Source: Achromobacter seleniivolatilans (GTDB taxonomy: Bacteria > Pseudomonadota > Gammaproteobacteria > Burkholderiales > Burkholderiaceae_B). From it: DNA of 64,000 bases. Made by a program: the position numbers and the translations under genes. Location: positions 4,650,001-4,714,000 of the forward strand of contig NZ_CP132976.1 in the NCBI RefSeq assembly GCF_030864005.1. Direction: 5' to 3'. The notes under the pieces were generated by a model. The model did no database searches. It saw only the letters and a list, made by a program, of their open reading frames with translations, and was not told the origin of the DNA. Within the stretch, counting starts at the first letter, position 1. Each line of letters begins with the position of its first letter. Of the stretch, positions 52,344-62,979 are shown in pieces.

Positions 52344-53411
52344 TCAGGCCGCGCTGAAACGCACGATGCCATCCGCACCCGTCGCGCGCGTCAATTTGCC
52401 ATCGAAATACAGGGCATGCAGATGCGCCAGCGCCTCGCCCATGGCGAATGTCAGCTGATGCAAATCCAGCTTCCGCTTGAACAACACGGGCAGGATATCG
52501 GTGGTTGATTGCGGCGCCGCCGCGCAAGCCTCCAGCACTTCCGCCAGGCGGTCGCGGTGATGCTCGTGCTGTTGCGCGATGCGCTCGTGCAAACCCTTGA
52601 ACGGCCGGCCATGCGAAGGCAGCACCAGGGTGTCGTCCGGCAGGCCGTCGTAGCCGTCCAGCGAACGCAGATACAAGGGCAGGGGGTTGGCGTCCGGCTC
52701 GTAGTCGAACACGCTGACGTTGGTGGAAATGCGCGGCAGCACCATGTCGCCTGAGATCACCACGTTCACATCGGGCGAATACAAGGACGCGTGTTCCGGC
52801 GCATGGCCGTAACCGACGATCACGCGCCAGTCGCGCCCGCCGATGCGGACCTGATCGCCGTGCATGATGCGCGTGTAATGCGCCGGCACTGCGGGTACGA
52901 GGTTCGGAAAATAATTGGCGCGCTGGCGGATCTGCTCTTGCGCGTCAGGGTCGGTCAAACCGTGGCGGGCAAAATGCTCGACCGCCGATTGCCCGCCCGG
53001 GCCGCCCCCCGTCTGACTACGGCGCGACGACCACAGCGATGCCACCATGAAGTCCGTCATCGTCATCCACAACCGGGCATTCCAACGCTCACAGAGCCAA
53101 TAGGCCAGACCGATGTGGTCGGGGTGCATGTGCGTGACCAGCACGCGCAGAACCGGCAACCCTTCAAGTTCGTTCTTGAAGACGTCTTCCCATAGCGTCT
53201 TGACCTCGTCGCGCGAGATGCCGCAGTCCACGATGGTCCAGCCGTCGCGGCCGTCGATGTTGTCGCGCAGCAACCAGAGGTTGATATGATCCAGCGCGAA
53301 TGGCAACGGCATCCGTATCCATTTCACCCCGTCCGCCACGACATGCGCATGGCCGGCTTCGGGCTGGAAATCTGCCCAGGGGTATTGCAGCTTCTGTTCG
53401 TTCGGGTTCAT
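52344..53411 (-). CDS. Metallo-beta-lactamase-fold hydrolase divergent from liuR
   Basis: 355 residues from ATG 53411 (GTG 53426 is an alternative but lacks a ribosome site). Metal-binding motif THMHPDHIGL (about 92-101) with later histidines, the glyoxalase-II/thioesterase-like MBL pattern. Its promoter shares the 73-bp intergenic space with liuR and its palindromic operators, so it is probably part of the LiuR regulon. Thioester hydrolysis of an acyl-CoA or glutathione thioester would fit but is inferred. Confidence 0.82.
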   Translation of the reverse strand: MNPNEQKLQYPWADFQPEAGHAHVVADGVKWIRMPLPFALDHINLWLLRDNIDGRDGWTIVDCGISRDEVKTLWEDVFKNELEGLPVLRVLVTHMHPDHIGLAYWLCERWNARLWMTMTDFMVASLWSSRRSQTGGGPGGQSAVEHFARHGLTDPDAQEQIRQRANYFPNLVPAVPAHYTRIMHGDQVRIGGRDWRVIVGYGHAPEHASLYSPDVNVVISGDMVLPRISTNVSVFDYEPDANPLPLYLRSLDGYDGLPDDTLVLPSHGRPFKGLHERIAQQHEHHRDRLAEVLEACAAAPQSTTDILPVLFKRKLDLHQLTFAMGEALAHLHALYFDGKLTRATGADGIVRFSAA

Positions 53412-53427
53412 TGCCTCTCGCTCCACG

Positions 53428-53471
53428 CTTGACGTTCACGTCAAGTCATCATAATTTACGTTTACGTAAAC
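53428..53471. promoter_or_regulatory. liuR: Two palindromic LiuR-type operators between the MBL hydrolase and liuR genes
   Basis: CTTGACGTTCACGTCAAG (53428-53445) is a near-perfect palindrome and TTTACGTTTACGTAAAC (53455-53471) a second one, with centres 26 bp apart. The second matches the TTTACGT-based LiuR motif known from proteobacterial liu regulons, and the same sequence recurs before liuA at 56652. Expected to mediate autoregulation and control of the hydrolase. Confidence 0.75.
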
Positions 53472-53484
53472 TGCCACACGCCGC

Positions 53485-53865
53485 ATGCCCTCGTCAACCT
53501 GGACCATCTCTGAACTCTCCCGCGAGTTCGACGTTACGCCCCGCACGATCCGCTTCTATGAAGACCAGGGGATCGTCAGCCCGGCGCGCGAGGGCCGCAA
53601 CCGCATCTTCGGGCCGCGTGACCGCACGCGCCTGAAACTGGCATTGCGCGGCAAGCGCTTAGGGCTGCAATTGTCCGAAATCCTGACCTTGATCGATATG
53701 TACGACGGGCCGGGGGATACCGAGGTGCAGTTGCGCCAGTATTTGAGCGTGTTGGAACAGCATCGCGCCACGCTGGAACAGCAACGCCGCGACATCGAAG
53801 ACACTTTGCAAGAGATCGCACAGCAGGAACGCGAATGCCGCGTGCTGCTGGCGCAGAAACCTTAA
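53485..53865 (+). CDS. liuR: MerR-family regulator of leucine/isovalerate degradation, LiuR-like
   Basis: 126 residues. An N-terminal MerR winged helix ([41 protein letters not shown], read in parts) is followed by a C-terminal coiled coil (about 78-118, [21 protein letters not shown]). There are no metal-binding cysteines apart from one near the end, as in LiuR. LiuR represses liu genes and is released by intermediates of branched-chain catabolism. The operator palindrome is shared with liuA, which supports the assignment. A gap of 10 bp separates it from ynfA. Confidence 0.85.
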   Translation: MPSSTWTISELSREFDVTPRTIRFYEDQGIVSPAREGRNRIFGPRDRTRLKLALRGKRLGLQLSEILTLIDMYDGPGDTEVQLRQYLSVLEQHRATLEQQRRDIEDTLQEIAQQERECRVLLAQKP

Positions 53866-53875
53866 GGCGGGTCCA

Positions 53876-54208
53876 GTGGGCGCCCTGCAAACCGTCGCGT
53901 TATTCATCCTGACGGCGCTGGCCGAAATCATCGGCTGCTATCTGCCTTATCTGTGGCTGCGCAAAGGCCATTCCATCTGGCTGCTTGCGCCAGCGGCCGC
54001 GAGCCTCGCGCTCTTCGCGTGGCTGCTGACTTTGCATCCCACCGCATCGGGCCGCGTCTACGCCGCCTATGGCGGCGTGTACATCGGGATGGCGTTGCTG
54101 TGGCTGTGGGCGGTGGACGGCGTTCGGCCAAGCATGAGCGATTGGCTGGGCGTGGGCCTGTGTCTGGCCGGCATGCTGGTCATCATGTTCGGACCGCGCG
54201 GCACGTAG
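53876..54208 (+). CDS. ynfA: YnfA-family small inner-membrane protein (UPF0060)
   Basis: 110 residues starting GTG 53876 with GGCGGG 4 bp upstream. Four membrane helices ([75 protein letters not shown]) and the YAAYGGVY motif of the family. Related to small multidrug-resistance-type exporters; physiological substrate unclear. 10 bp after liuR. Confidence 0.9.
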   Translation: MGALQTVALFILTALAEIIGCYLPYLWLRKGHSIWLLAPAAASLALFAWLLTLHPTASGRVYAAYGGVYIGMALLWLWAVDGVRPSMSDWLGVGLCLAGMLVIMFGPRGT

Positions 54209-54321
54209 GATGCGCGCGGAGGAAGGCGCATCCATCACGCCGCCCCTCCACGCGAAGCCCGTCATGCGGGAAGGGCATTGCAGCAGACGCAGCCACAACA
54301 CCCTCCGCATTGCTGACAGGC

Positions 54322-55293
54322 TTATTCGGCCTTGATGTTGCCTTCTTTGATGATGCGGGCGTTATTCGTGAATTCGGCCTGAACCTGCTTCACAAACGCA
54401 TCACCCGATGCCGTACCCGGTTGCAGGTACGACTTGGCCAGCAGTTCCTGGAATTCGGGGCTGGCAACGGCCTTGGCCAATGCGGCCTGCAAAGGCTGGG
54501 ACACGGCCGGCGGCAAATTGGCGGGCGCGAAGATGCCGAAGTTCGAGAAGTACTGCGCTTGCGGCAGCTTCAGCTCGGCCATCGTCGGCACATCCGGCCA
54601 CGCGGCCAGACGTTGCGGCGCCATCACGGCCAGGGGCCGCAGCGCGCCGTTTGCCACATGCGGCAACACCACGTCGCTGTTGACCACCAGCAGTTCGATC
54701 ACGCCGCCCAGGCCGTCGGTCAGCGCCTGGCTGTTGCCGCGGTAAGGCACGTGCAGCATCTTGGTGCCGGTTTGCGTCGTCACAGCGGCCATGCCGATAT
54801 GGGCAACGGTGCCCTGGCCGGGCGTGCCATAACGCACGCCGTCCGGGTTGGCCTTGGCGTATTCCACCAGGCCCGCAAAGTCTTTGACCGGCAGCGCCTT
54901 GGTCGCAACGATGGCAACCGGCGCCACGGCCACGCTGGCCACCGGCGTCAGGTCTTTCATCGGGTCGTAATTGGTCTTGGCCAGATGCGGGAAGATGGTC
55001 AGCGGGCTGGTGGAAGCCAGCAACAGAGTCGTGCCGTCCGGCTGCGCGCGGGCCACGAAATCGGTGCCTACCGAAGCGCCTGCGCCCGGCTTGTTTTCAA
55101 CGATAACGGTAACGTTGGCTTCCTTGCGCAACGCGTCGCCCAGGCGGCGCCCGATTGCATCGGCGCTGCCGCCGGCGGTGTAGGGCACAACCAAAGTGAT
55201 GGGCTTGGCAGGCCAGTTTTGGGCCATCGCGCCGCTTGCCATGATTGCCAGGGCCGCCCCCGCGGCCTTGATCAGCAATGTCTTCTTTTTCAT
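54322..55293 (-). CDS. Bug-family tripartite tricarboxylate transporter receptor
   Basis: 323 residues. Signal peptide about 1-24 (LLIKAAGAALAIMASGAMAQ-N). The mature start WPAKPITLVVPYTAGGSADAIGR and the ENKPGAGASVGTDFVARAQPDG signature define the Bug (TctC-like) receptors greatly expanded in Bordetella and Achromobacter. No membrane TctAB genes nearby. The amidohydrolase upstream on the same strand may be a functional partner. Confidence 0.93.
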   Translation of the reverse strand: MKKKTLLIKAAGAALAIMASGAMAQNWPAKPITLVVPYTAGGSADAIGRRLGDALRKEANVTVIVENKPGAGASVGTDFVARAQPDGTTLLLASTSPLTIFPHLAKTNYDPMKDLTPVASVAVAPVAIVATKALPVKDFAGLVEYAKANPDGVRYGTPGQGTVAHIGMAAVTTQTGTKMLHVPYRGNSQALTDGLGGVIELLVVNSDVVLPHVANGALRPLAVMAPQRLAAWPDVPTMAELKLPQAQYFSNFGIFAPANLPPAVSQPLQAALAKAVASPEFQELLAKSYLQPGTASGDAFVKQVQAEFTNNARIIKEGNIKAE

Positions 55294-55368
55294 ATTGTCC
55301 TAGTGATGTTGCGTAGCACTGCGTTTGGTAAAGCGTGAAACGTGAAGCACATCAGGCGAGCGCGGCGA

Positions 55369-56547
55369 TCAGGCCGCAAGGTAGCGTTGCGCCAGGCGAA
55401 CCCAGTACGACGCGCCCGCCGGAATCAAAGAATCATTGAAGTCATAGCTGGCGTTGTGCAGCATGCAAGGACCCAGGCCGTGGCCCGCCATGCGATGCTC
55501 GCCATCGCCATTGCCCAGGAACACATAGCAGCCGGGTTTTTCTTGCAGCAGGAAGGCGAAGTCTTCCGACGCCATGGCAGGCTCGATCGTCAGCGCGCGA
55601 TCTTCGCCCACGACGTCGCGCATGACGTCCATGCAGAATTCGGTCTCGGCCACGGTGTTGACGAGCGCGGGGTAGCGGCGCTCGAAGAACACGTCGGCTT
55701 CGCAGCCGTGGGCCGCGGCGATGTTGCCGGCGATCTCGTTCATGCGGCGTTCAATCAGGTCCACCACTTCCGTGCGGTAGGCGCGCACCGAGCCACCCAG
55801 CCACGCCGTATTCGGAATGACGTTGATGACGCTGCCGCCAGCCTGCACCTGCGTGATCGACAACACGGCGGCATCCAGCGGACGCTTGCTGCGCGTCAGA
55901 ATGGTTTGCAGCGATTGGCCGATGGCAAACAGCGCAGGCACCGGGTCATTGCAATCCTGCGGCGCGGCGGCGTGGCCGCCCTTGCCCTTGACGGTGATCT
56001 TGAAGCCATTGGCCGCTGCCATCATCGGGCCGCTGCAAACGCCAAAGGAGCCGGCCGGCAGACCCGGCCAGTTGTGCATCCCGAAAACCGCTTCACAAGG
56101 AAAACGCGTGAACAGTCCGTCCTGAATCATCGCGCGGCCGCCTGCACCGCCTTCTTCGGCCGGCTGAAAACACAGATACACGGTGCCGTCGAAGCCGCCA
56201 GCGGTTTGCAGATGATGGGCCGCGGCCAGCAGCATGGCGGTATGGCCGTCGTGGCCACAGCCGTGCATCTTGCCGTCGTGGCGCGAGCGGTGCTCGAATT
56301 GGTTTTCTTCCTGCATGGGCAGGGCATCCATATCGGCGCGCAGCATGATGGCCCGGTCAGACGTACCGCGCTTGATGACGCCGACCACACCGGTCTTGGC
56401 GATGCCTGTATGCGTTTCGATGCCCCAGCCCCGCAGCGTGTCCGCGACCACCTTGGCCGTCCGATGCTCTTCGTAGCAGAGTTCGGGGTGCATGTGGATG
56501 TCACGCCGCAGCGCCACAATTTCGTCCAGATTGGTCAGTTCAAGCAC
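55369..56547 (-). CDS. M20-family amidohydrolase (hippurate hydrolase-like)
   Basis: 392 residues. Peptidase family M20D: RRDIHMHPELCYEEHRTA (about 15-32), MLRADMDALPM (about 75), the metal-binding GCGHDGHTAMLL (about 102) and EEGGAG (catalytic Glu/metal, about 136). Hydrolyses N-acyl amino acids or related amides in the cytosol. Follows the same direction as the Bug receptor gene 75 bp downstream, which could deliver its substrate. Divergent from liuA. Confidence 0.92.
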   Translation of the reverse strand: MLELTNLDEIVALRRDIHMHPELCYEEHRTAKVVADTLRGWGIETHTGIAKTGVVGVIKRGTSDRAIMLRADMDALPMQEENQFEHRSRHDGKMHGCGHDGHTAMLLAAAHHLQTAGGFDGTVYLCFQPAEEGGAGGRAMIQDGLFTRFPCEAVFGMHNWPGLPAGSFGVCSGPMMAAANGFKITVKGKGGHAAAPQDCNDPVPALFAIGQSLQTILTRSKRPLDAAVLSITQVQAGGSVINVIPNTAWLGGSVRAYRTEVVDLIERRMNEIAGNIAAAHGCEADVFFERRYPALVNTVAETEFCMDVMRDVVGEDRALTIEPAMASEDFAFLLQEKPGCYVFLGNGDGEHRMAGHGLGPCMLHNASYDFNDSLIPAGASYWVRLAQRYLAA

Positions 56548-56651
56548 GGCAAACTCCGTTGCACAGAGGCAAGATTCAGGGATCGGCTGGAATATTACTC
56601 ATCGTTACTCTCTGGGGAGTGACCATTTCCCTAGGGATAACCCGACTCCAA

Positions 56652-56672
56652 TTTACGTTTACGTAAACGTAA
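56652..56672. promoter_or_regulatory. liuA: LiuR-type operator before liuA
   Basis: A perfect 20-bp palindrome occupies 56653-56672 (TTACGTTTAC and its complement), preceded by T at 56652. It contains the TTTACGTTTACGTAAAC sequence of the liuR-side site at 53455 and lies about 120 bp upstream of liuA. TAATAT (56670-56675) at its right edge may be a -10 box that repressor would cover. Confidence 0.82.
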
Positions 56673-56793
56673 TATTTGCGGTGCATCATTGCGCAGCGAT
56701 GGTTGATCGGCGCATCATGAGCCACAAGTGGCAGCGCAGCGTTAATCGCAAGCGCCTATAAGAATGTGAGTACCTACTATCACGGAGACATCG

Positions 56794-57972
56794 ATGAATC
56801 TTCCCGGCCTCAACTTCGACTTAGGCGAAGACCTGGACATGCTGCGCGACGCCGTGCGCAATTTTGCGCAGGCTGAAATCGCGCCGCGCGCGGCCGAAGT
56901 GGACCGCAGCGACCAGTTCCCCATGGATCTCTGGCGCAAATTCGGCGAGCTTGGCGTGCTGGGCATGACGGCCGATGAGGAATACGGCGGCGCCAACATG
57001 GGTTATCTGGCCCATATGGTCGTGATGGAAGAGATCTCGCGCGCCAGCGCCTCGGTGGGCCTGTCCTACGGCGCGCACTCCAATCTGTGCGTGAACCAGA
57101 TCAACCGCAACGGCACGGCGGCCCAGAAAGCCAAGTACCTGCCCAAGCTGATTTCCGGCGAACACGTGGGCGCCTTGGCCATGAGCGAGCCGGGCGCCGG
57201 TTCCGATGTGGTCAGCATGAAGCTGCGCGCCGAAAAGAAGGGCGACCGCTACGTGCTGAACGGCACCAAGATGTGGATCACCAATGGTCCTGACGCCGAC
57301 ACACTCGTCGTCTACGCCAAGACCGACCCCGAAGCGCACCAGCGCGGCATCACCGCGTTTCTGGTGGAAAAGGGCTTCAAGGGCTTTTCGGTGGCGCAGA
57401 AGCTGGACAAGCTGGGCATGCGCGGCAGCCACACCGGCGAACTCGTCTTCCAGGACTGCGAGATCCCCGAAGAAAACGTGCTGGGCCAGGTCAACGGCGG
57501 CGTCAGGGTGCTGATGAGCGGTCTGGACTACGAACGGGCCGTGCTGTCGGGCGGACCACTGGGCATCATGCAGGCCGTGATGGACGTGGTCGTACCCTAT
57601 ATCCACGACCGCAAGCAATTCGGCCAGGCCATCGGCGAATTCCAGCTGATTCAAGGCAAGGTGGCAGACCTGTACACCACCCTGCAAGCCAGCCGGTCCT
57701 TTTGCTATCAAGTGGGCAAGAACCTGGACAAACTGGGCACCGACCACGTGCGCCAAGTGCGCAAGGACTGCGCCGCGCTGATTTTGTACACCGCTGAAAA
57801 AGCCACGTGGATGGCGGGCGAGGGCGTGCAGATCCTGGGCGGCAACGGCTACATCAACGACTATCCGGTGGGACGCCTGTGGCGCGACGCCAAGCTGTAT
57901 GAGATTGGCGCCGGCACCAGCGAAATCCGCCGCATGCTGATCGGCCGCGAACTGTTCAACGAAACCGCCTGA
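56794..57972 (+). CDS. liuA: Isovaleryl-CoA dehydrogenase
   Basis: 392-residue FAD acyl-CoA dehydrogenase. The catalytic glutamate sits in the helix [18 protein letters not shown] (E248), the isovaleryl-CoA dehydrogenase position, rather than near residue 376 as in most family members; this makes the specificity call strong. Other markers: [16 protein letters not shown] (FAD/substrate loop), [19 protein letters not shown], and C-terminal [26 protein letters not shown] (read in parts). Oxidises isovaleryl-CoA to 3-methylcrotonyl-CoA. First gene of the liu string; CGGAGA before the ATG. Confidence 0.95.
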   Translation: MNLPGLNFDLGEDLDMLRDAVRNFAQAEIAPRAAEVDRSDQFPMDLWRKFGELGVLGMTADEEYGGANMGYLAHMVVMEEISRASASVGLSYGAHSNLCVNQINRNGTAAQKAKYLPKLISGEHVGALAMSEPGAGSDVVSMKLRAEKKGDRYVLNGTKMWITNGPDADTLVVYAKTDPEAHQRGITAFLVEKGFKGFSVAQKLDKLGMRGSHTGELVFQDCEIPEENVLGQVNGGVRVLMSGLDYERAVLSGGPLGIMQAVMDVVVPYIHDRKQFGQAIGEFQLIQGKVADLYTTLQASRSFCYQVGKNLDKLGTDHVRQVRKDCAALILYTAEKATWMAGEGVQILGGNGYINDYPVGRLWRDAKLYEIGAGTSEIRRMLIGRELFNETA

Positions 57973-57996
57973 TCCACACATCCGGTCCGCGCCGCC

Positions 57997-59862
57997 ATGA
58001 TCCGCACCTCTGATGTCCAGCATATCGAGCAGGCCCCCGCTCCGGGGCCATCGCCGCTGGCCGTCGCGCAGCTGATTCTGGCGGGGTTTGACCGGCACTA
58101 CGCGCTGTTCCGCTACAGCGCGCAGCGCGCCAAGGCGCTGTTTGAATCCGGCGACTGGCACGGTATTCAGCACCTGTCACGCGAGCGCATCGAGTACTAC
58201 GACATGCGGGTGCGCGAATGCGCGACCCAGTTGGAAAATGTGCTGCGCGGCCGACCCGAAGGCGCGCTGGGCAATCCCGGCGCCAATGGGACTGCGGCGC
58301 CATCGCTGACCGACGCGCAGACTACTTACTGGCAGCACATCAAGCAGGAATTCGTGGGTCTGCTGGGCGACCACCGCCAGCCCGAATGTGCCGAGACCTT
58401 CTTTAACTCGGTGTCGTGCCGGCTGCTCCACCGCGACTATTTTCACAACGACTTTCTCTTTGTCCGGCCCGCCGTCGCGACGGAATACCTGGACAGCAGC
58501 ACGCCGTCGTACCGGGTGTACTACCCCGCGACCGACGGGCTGGAAAAAAGCCTGATCCGCATGGTGGCGGATTTTGGACTGGCCCTGCCGTACGAAGACC
58601 TGCCCCGCGATACGCGCCTGTTGGCACGCGCAGCGGTCAAGCAACTGCGCACGCTATTGCCGCGCCACGTAGGCCGCCGCATCGCCAGCGATTGCCAGAT
58701 CCACGCCCTGGGTTCGCTGTTCTTTCGCAACAAGGGCGCCTACATCGTTGGCCGCCTGATCAACCAGACCACCGTCTACCCCTTTGCCGTGGCGCTGACG
58801 CGCAATCCGGCGGGGCAGGTCACGCTGGACGCGTTGCTCTTGGGTGCGGACGACCTGAGCACGCTGTTCAGCTTCACGCGCGCCTATTTCCTGGTCGACA
58901 TGGAAACGCCGGCCGCGGTCGTGAACTTCCTGGCGACGCTGTTGCCGCGCAAGCCCAAGGCCGAGCTCTACACCATGATCGGCCTGCAAAAGCAGGGCAA
59001 GACGCTGTTCTACCGCGATTTCCTGCACCATCTGGCGCATTCCCGCGACGCCTTCGACATCGCGCCCGGCATCAAGGGCATGGTGATGTGCGTGTTTACC
59101 CTGCCGTCCTACCCCTACGTGTTCAAGCTGATCAAGGACCGTATCGACAAAGACGGCATGGACCACGCCACCGTGCGCCGCAAGTACCAAATGGTGAAGC
59201 TGCATGACCGCGTGGGCCGCATGGCCGATACCTGGGAGTATTCGCAGGTGGCGCTGCCGCGCAGCCGGTTCGCACCCGCTCTGCTGGAAGAGTTGCGCCG
59301 GCTCGTGCCCAGCCTGATCGAAGAATCCGGCGATACCGTAGTCATCCGCCACGTGTACATCGAACGCCGGATGACGCCGCTGAATATCTATCTACAGCAG
59401 GCGTCCGACGCGCTGCTGGACCCCGCCGTACGTGAATACGGGGACGCGATCCGCCAATTGGCGGCCGCCAATATTTTCCCCGGCGACATGCTTTATAAGA
59501 ACTTCGGCGTAACGCGCCTGGGCCGGGTCGTCTTTTATGACTACGACGAAATCCAGCGCATGACCGAGATGAATTTCCGGCGCATTCCACCCGCCCCCAA
59601 TGAAGAAGCGGAATTGGCGTCCGAACCCTGGTACGCCGTTGGACCGAATGATGTTTTTCCCGAAGAATTCGGCCGCTTTCTGCTGGGCGACGCGCGCGTG
59701 CGCGGCGCCTTCATGCGCCATCACGCCGACCTGTTGAACGCGGATTGGTGGCAAGCCTGCCGCGCCCATGTGGCGCAAGGCCGAATTGAAGAATTTTTCC
59801 CTTACGATACGGACAGACGCCTGCGACCGGCGCGCCCTTCGGGCAACCGCGCAGTTCCGTAA
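57997..59862 (+). CDS. aceK: Isocitrate dehydrogenase kinase/phosphatase
   Basis: 621 residues, a little longer than enteric AceK (about 578). Bifunctional enzyme that phosphorylates and dephosphorylates isocitrate dehydrogenase and so diverts isocitrate to the glyoxylate shunt. Recognisable regions: FDRHYALFRYSAQRAK near the start, APGIKGMVMCVFTLPSYPYVFKLIKDR (ATP/regulatory loop, read in parts, about 350-377), and the C-terminal PGDMLYKNFGVTRLGRVVFYDYDEI with DYDE metal site. It lies 24 bp after liuA inside the leucine-degradation gene string, away from aceA/aceB. Insertion of extra residues accounts for the length. Confidence 0.95.
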   Translation: MIRTSDVQHIEQAPAPGPSPLAVAQLILAGFDRHYALFRYSAQRAKALFESGDWHGIQHLSRERIEYYDMRVRECATQLENVLRGRPEGALGNPGANGTAAPSLTDAQTTYWQHIKQEFVGLLGDHRQPECAETFFNSVSCRLLHRDYFHNDFLFVRPAVATEYLDSSTPSYRVYYPATDGLEKSLIRMVADFGLALPYEDLPRDTRLLARAAVKQLRTLLPRHVGRRIASDCQIHALGSLFFRNKGAYIVGRLINQTTVYPFAVALTRNPAGQVTLDALLLGADDLSTLFSFTRAYFLVDMETPAAVVNFLATLLPRKPKAELYTMIGLQKQGKTLFYRDFLHHLAHSRDAFDIAPGIKGMVMCVFTLPSYPYVFKLIKDRIDKDGMDHATVRRKYQMVKLHDRVGRMADTWEYSQVALPRSRFAPALLEELRRLVPSLIEESGDTVVIRHVYIERRMTPLNIYLQQASDALLDPAVREYGDAIRQLAAANIFPGDMLYKNFGVTRLGRVVFYDYDEIQRMTEMNFRRIPPAPNEEAELASEPWYAVGPNDVFPEEFGRFLLGDARVRGAFMRHHADLLNADWWQACRAHVAQGRIEEFFPYDTDRRLRPARPSGNRAVP

Positions 59863-59897
59863 CCCAGACGCTGTCCCGACCCTCACAGGAGCTAGTC

Positions 59898-61079
59898 ATG
59901 TCAGATCCCATCGTTATCGTTTCCGTCGCCCGCACGCCCATGGGCGGCATGCTGGGCAGTTTGTCCGGCCTGGCCGCGCACGAGCTGGGCTCGGTGGCCA
60001 TCAAGGCCGCCATCGAACGCGCCGGCATCAAGGCCGAGCAGGTCGATGAAGTCATCATGGGCAACGTGCTGCAAGCCGGCCAAGGCCAGGCGCCTGCCCG
60101 CCAGGCAGCGCTGGGCGCAGGCCTGCCGTTGGGCGTGGCTTGCACCACGATCCACAAGGTATGCGGTTCGGGCCTGAAGGCCGCCATGTTCGGCCATGAC
60201 CTGCTGATGGCCGGCAGCGCCGAAGTCGTCGTCGCAGGCGGCCAGGAAAGCATGAGCAACGCGCCGTACCTGCTGCTCAAGGCGCGTCAAGGCTACCGCT
60301 TCGGCCACAACACCGTGTATGACCACATGGCGTTGGACGGTCTGGAAGACGCCTACGACAAGGGCAAGGCCATGGGCGTATTCGCCGAAGACTGCGCCGC
60401 CAAGTACTCCTTCACCCGCGAGCAGCAAGACGAGTTTTCGCTGGAATCGTTGCGCCGCGCCCGCGCCGCCACCGAAGACGGTTCCTTCAAGTGGGAAATC
60501 GCCCCTGTGACGGTCGCCGGCCGCAAGGGCGACACCGTGATCGACACCGACGAGGCCCCCACCAAGGCCATGCCGGAAAAAATCCCGACGCTGAAACCCG
60601 CGTTCAAGAAAGACGGCACCATCACCGCCGCCAACTCGTCGTCGATCTCTGACGGCGCCGCCGCCATGGTGCTGATGCGCGCCTCTACCGCCGAGAAGCT
60701 GGGCGTGAAGCCGCTGGCCCGCATCGTGGCCCACAGCCAGCACTCGCAAGAGCCGGGCTGGTTCACGACCGCCCCCGTGGGCGCGCTGAAGAACCTGTTC
60801 GCCAAGACCGGCTGGAAAGCCGAAGACGTCGACCTGTACGAAATCAACGAAGCCTTCGCGGTGGTCACCATGGCCGCCATGACCGACTTCAAGTTGCCGC
60901 GTGACAAGGTCAACGTCCATGGCGGCGCCACCGCGCTGGGCCACCCGATCGGCGCTTCCGGCGCTCGTTTGATGGCCACCCTGGTTGGCGCGCTGCGCAA
61001 GACCGGCGGCAAGCGTGGCGTGGCCACCTTGTGCATCGGCGGCGGCGAAGCCGTGGCGATGGCAATCGAAATGGTCTAA
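59898..61079 (+). CDS. Acetyl-CoA C-acetyltransferase (thiolase)
   Basis: 393 residues. Degradative/biosynthetic thiolase fold with active-site Cys in ACTTIHKVCGSGLKAAMFG (about C91), NVHGGATALGHPIGASGAR (catalytic His about 349), and second Cys in GVATLCIGGGEAVAMAIE (about C379). In the liu context it would split acetoacetyl-CoA to two acetyl-CoA or work with imported ketone bodies. 35 bp after aceK, same strand. Could also serve polyhydroxybutyrate synthesis elsewhere. Confidence 0.92.
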   Translation: MSDPIVIVSVARTPMGGMLGSLSGLAAHELGSVAIKAAIERAGIKAEQVDEVIMGNVLQAGQGQAPARQAALGAGLPLGVACTTIHKVCGSGLKAAMFGHDLLMAGSAEVVVAGGQESMSNAPYLLLKARQGYRFGHNTVYDHMALDGLEDAYDKGKAMGVFAEDCAAKYSFTREQQDEFSLESLRRARAATEDGSFKWEIAPVTVAGRKGDTVIDTDEAPTKAMPEKIPTLKPAFKKDGTITAANSSSISDGAAAMVLMRASTAEKLGVKPLARIVAHSQHSQEPGWFTTAPVGALKNLFAKTGWKAEDVDLYEINEAFAVVTMAAMTDFKLPRDKVNVHGGATALGHPIGASGARLMATLVGALRKTGGKRGVATLCIGGGEAVAMAIEMV

Positions 61080-61092
61080 CGGCCGGGGCTGG

Positions 61093-61132
61093 CTTGGAAG
61101 CCGGGTTTGCCCCCGTCTTCCAAGCTGGTTTT
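61093..61132 (+). terminator. Possible terminator or processing hairpin between thiolase and liuB
   Basis: CTTGGAAG (61093-61100) pairs with CTTCCAAG (61117-61124), with an inner CGGG/CCCG stem, followed by CTGGTTTT. The stem is good but the T-run is short, so partial termination or mRNA processing are both possible. It overlaps the left side of a larger inverted repeat. Confidence 0.45.
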
Positions 61133-61207
61133 CGCTGCGCCTTTTCGGCATGGCACTGACTGCGGCGGGTCGGCCGCGGGCGATGCAGGAAAGGCGCAAC
61201 GAAAACC
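61127..61207. repeat. Large imperfect inverted repeat between thiolase and liuB
   Basis: Left arm 61127-61146 (GGTTTTCGCTGCGCC then TTTTC) and right arm 61189-61207 (GAAAGGCGCAACGAAAACC) pair over 19-20 nt with one mismatch and one extra base. The 42-nt interior is GC-rich and also partly self-complementary. Confidence 0.7.
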
Positions 61208-61309
61208 AATACAAGCAAGATCTACAAGCATGCCCGGCCCACCGGGCAGCGAGACAAACCGCTCAACGAGCGCCTTCAATTTCCAATCAAGCAGGACGGG
61301 TGGAACCCC

Positions 61310-62917
<1,608 letters not shown>

Positions 62918-62979
62918 GCGAAGCCCTCTTTCATTCGCTGCACCGCAGATCAAGAAGAATTACAGCCAGGATGACATTC

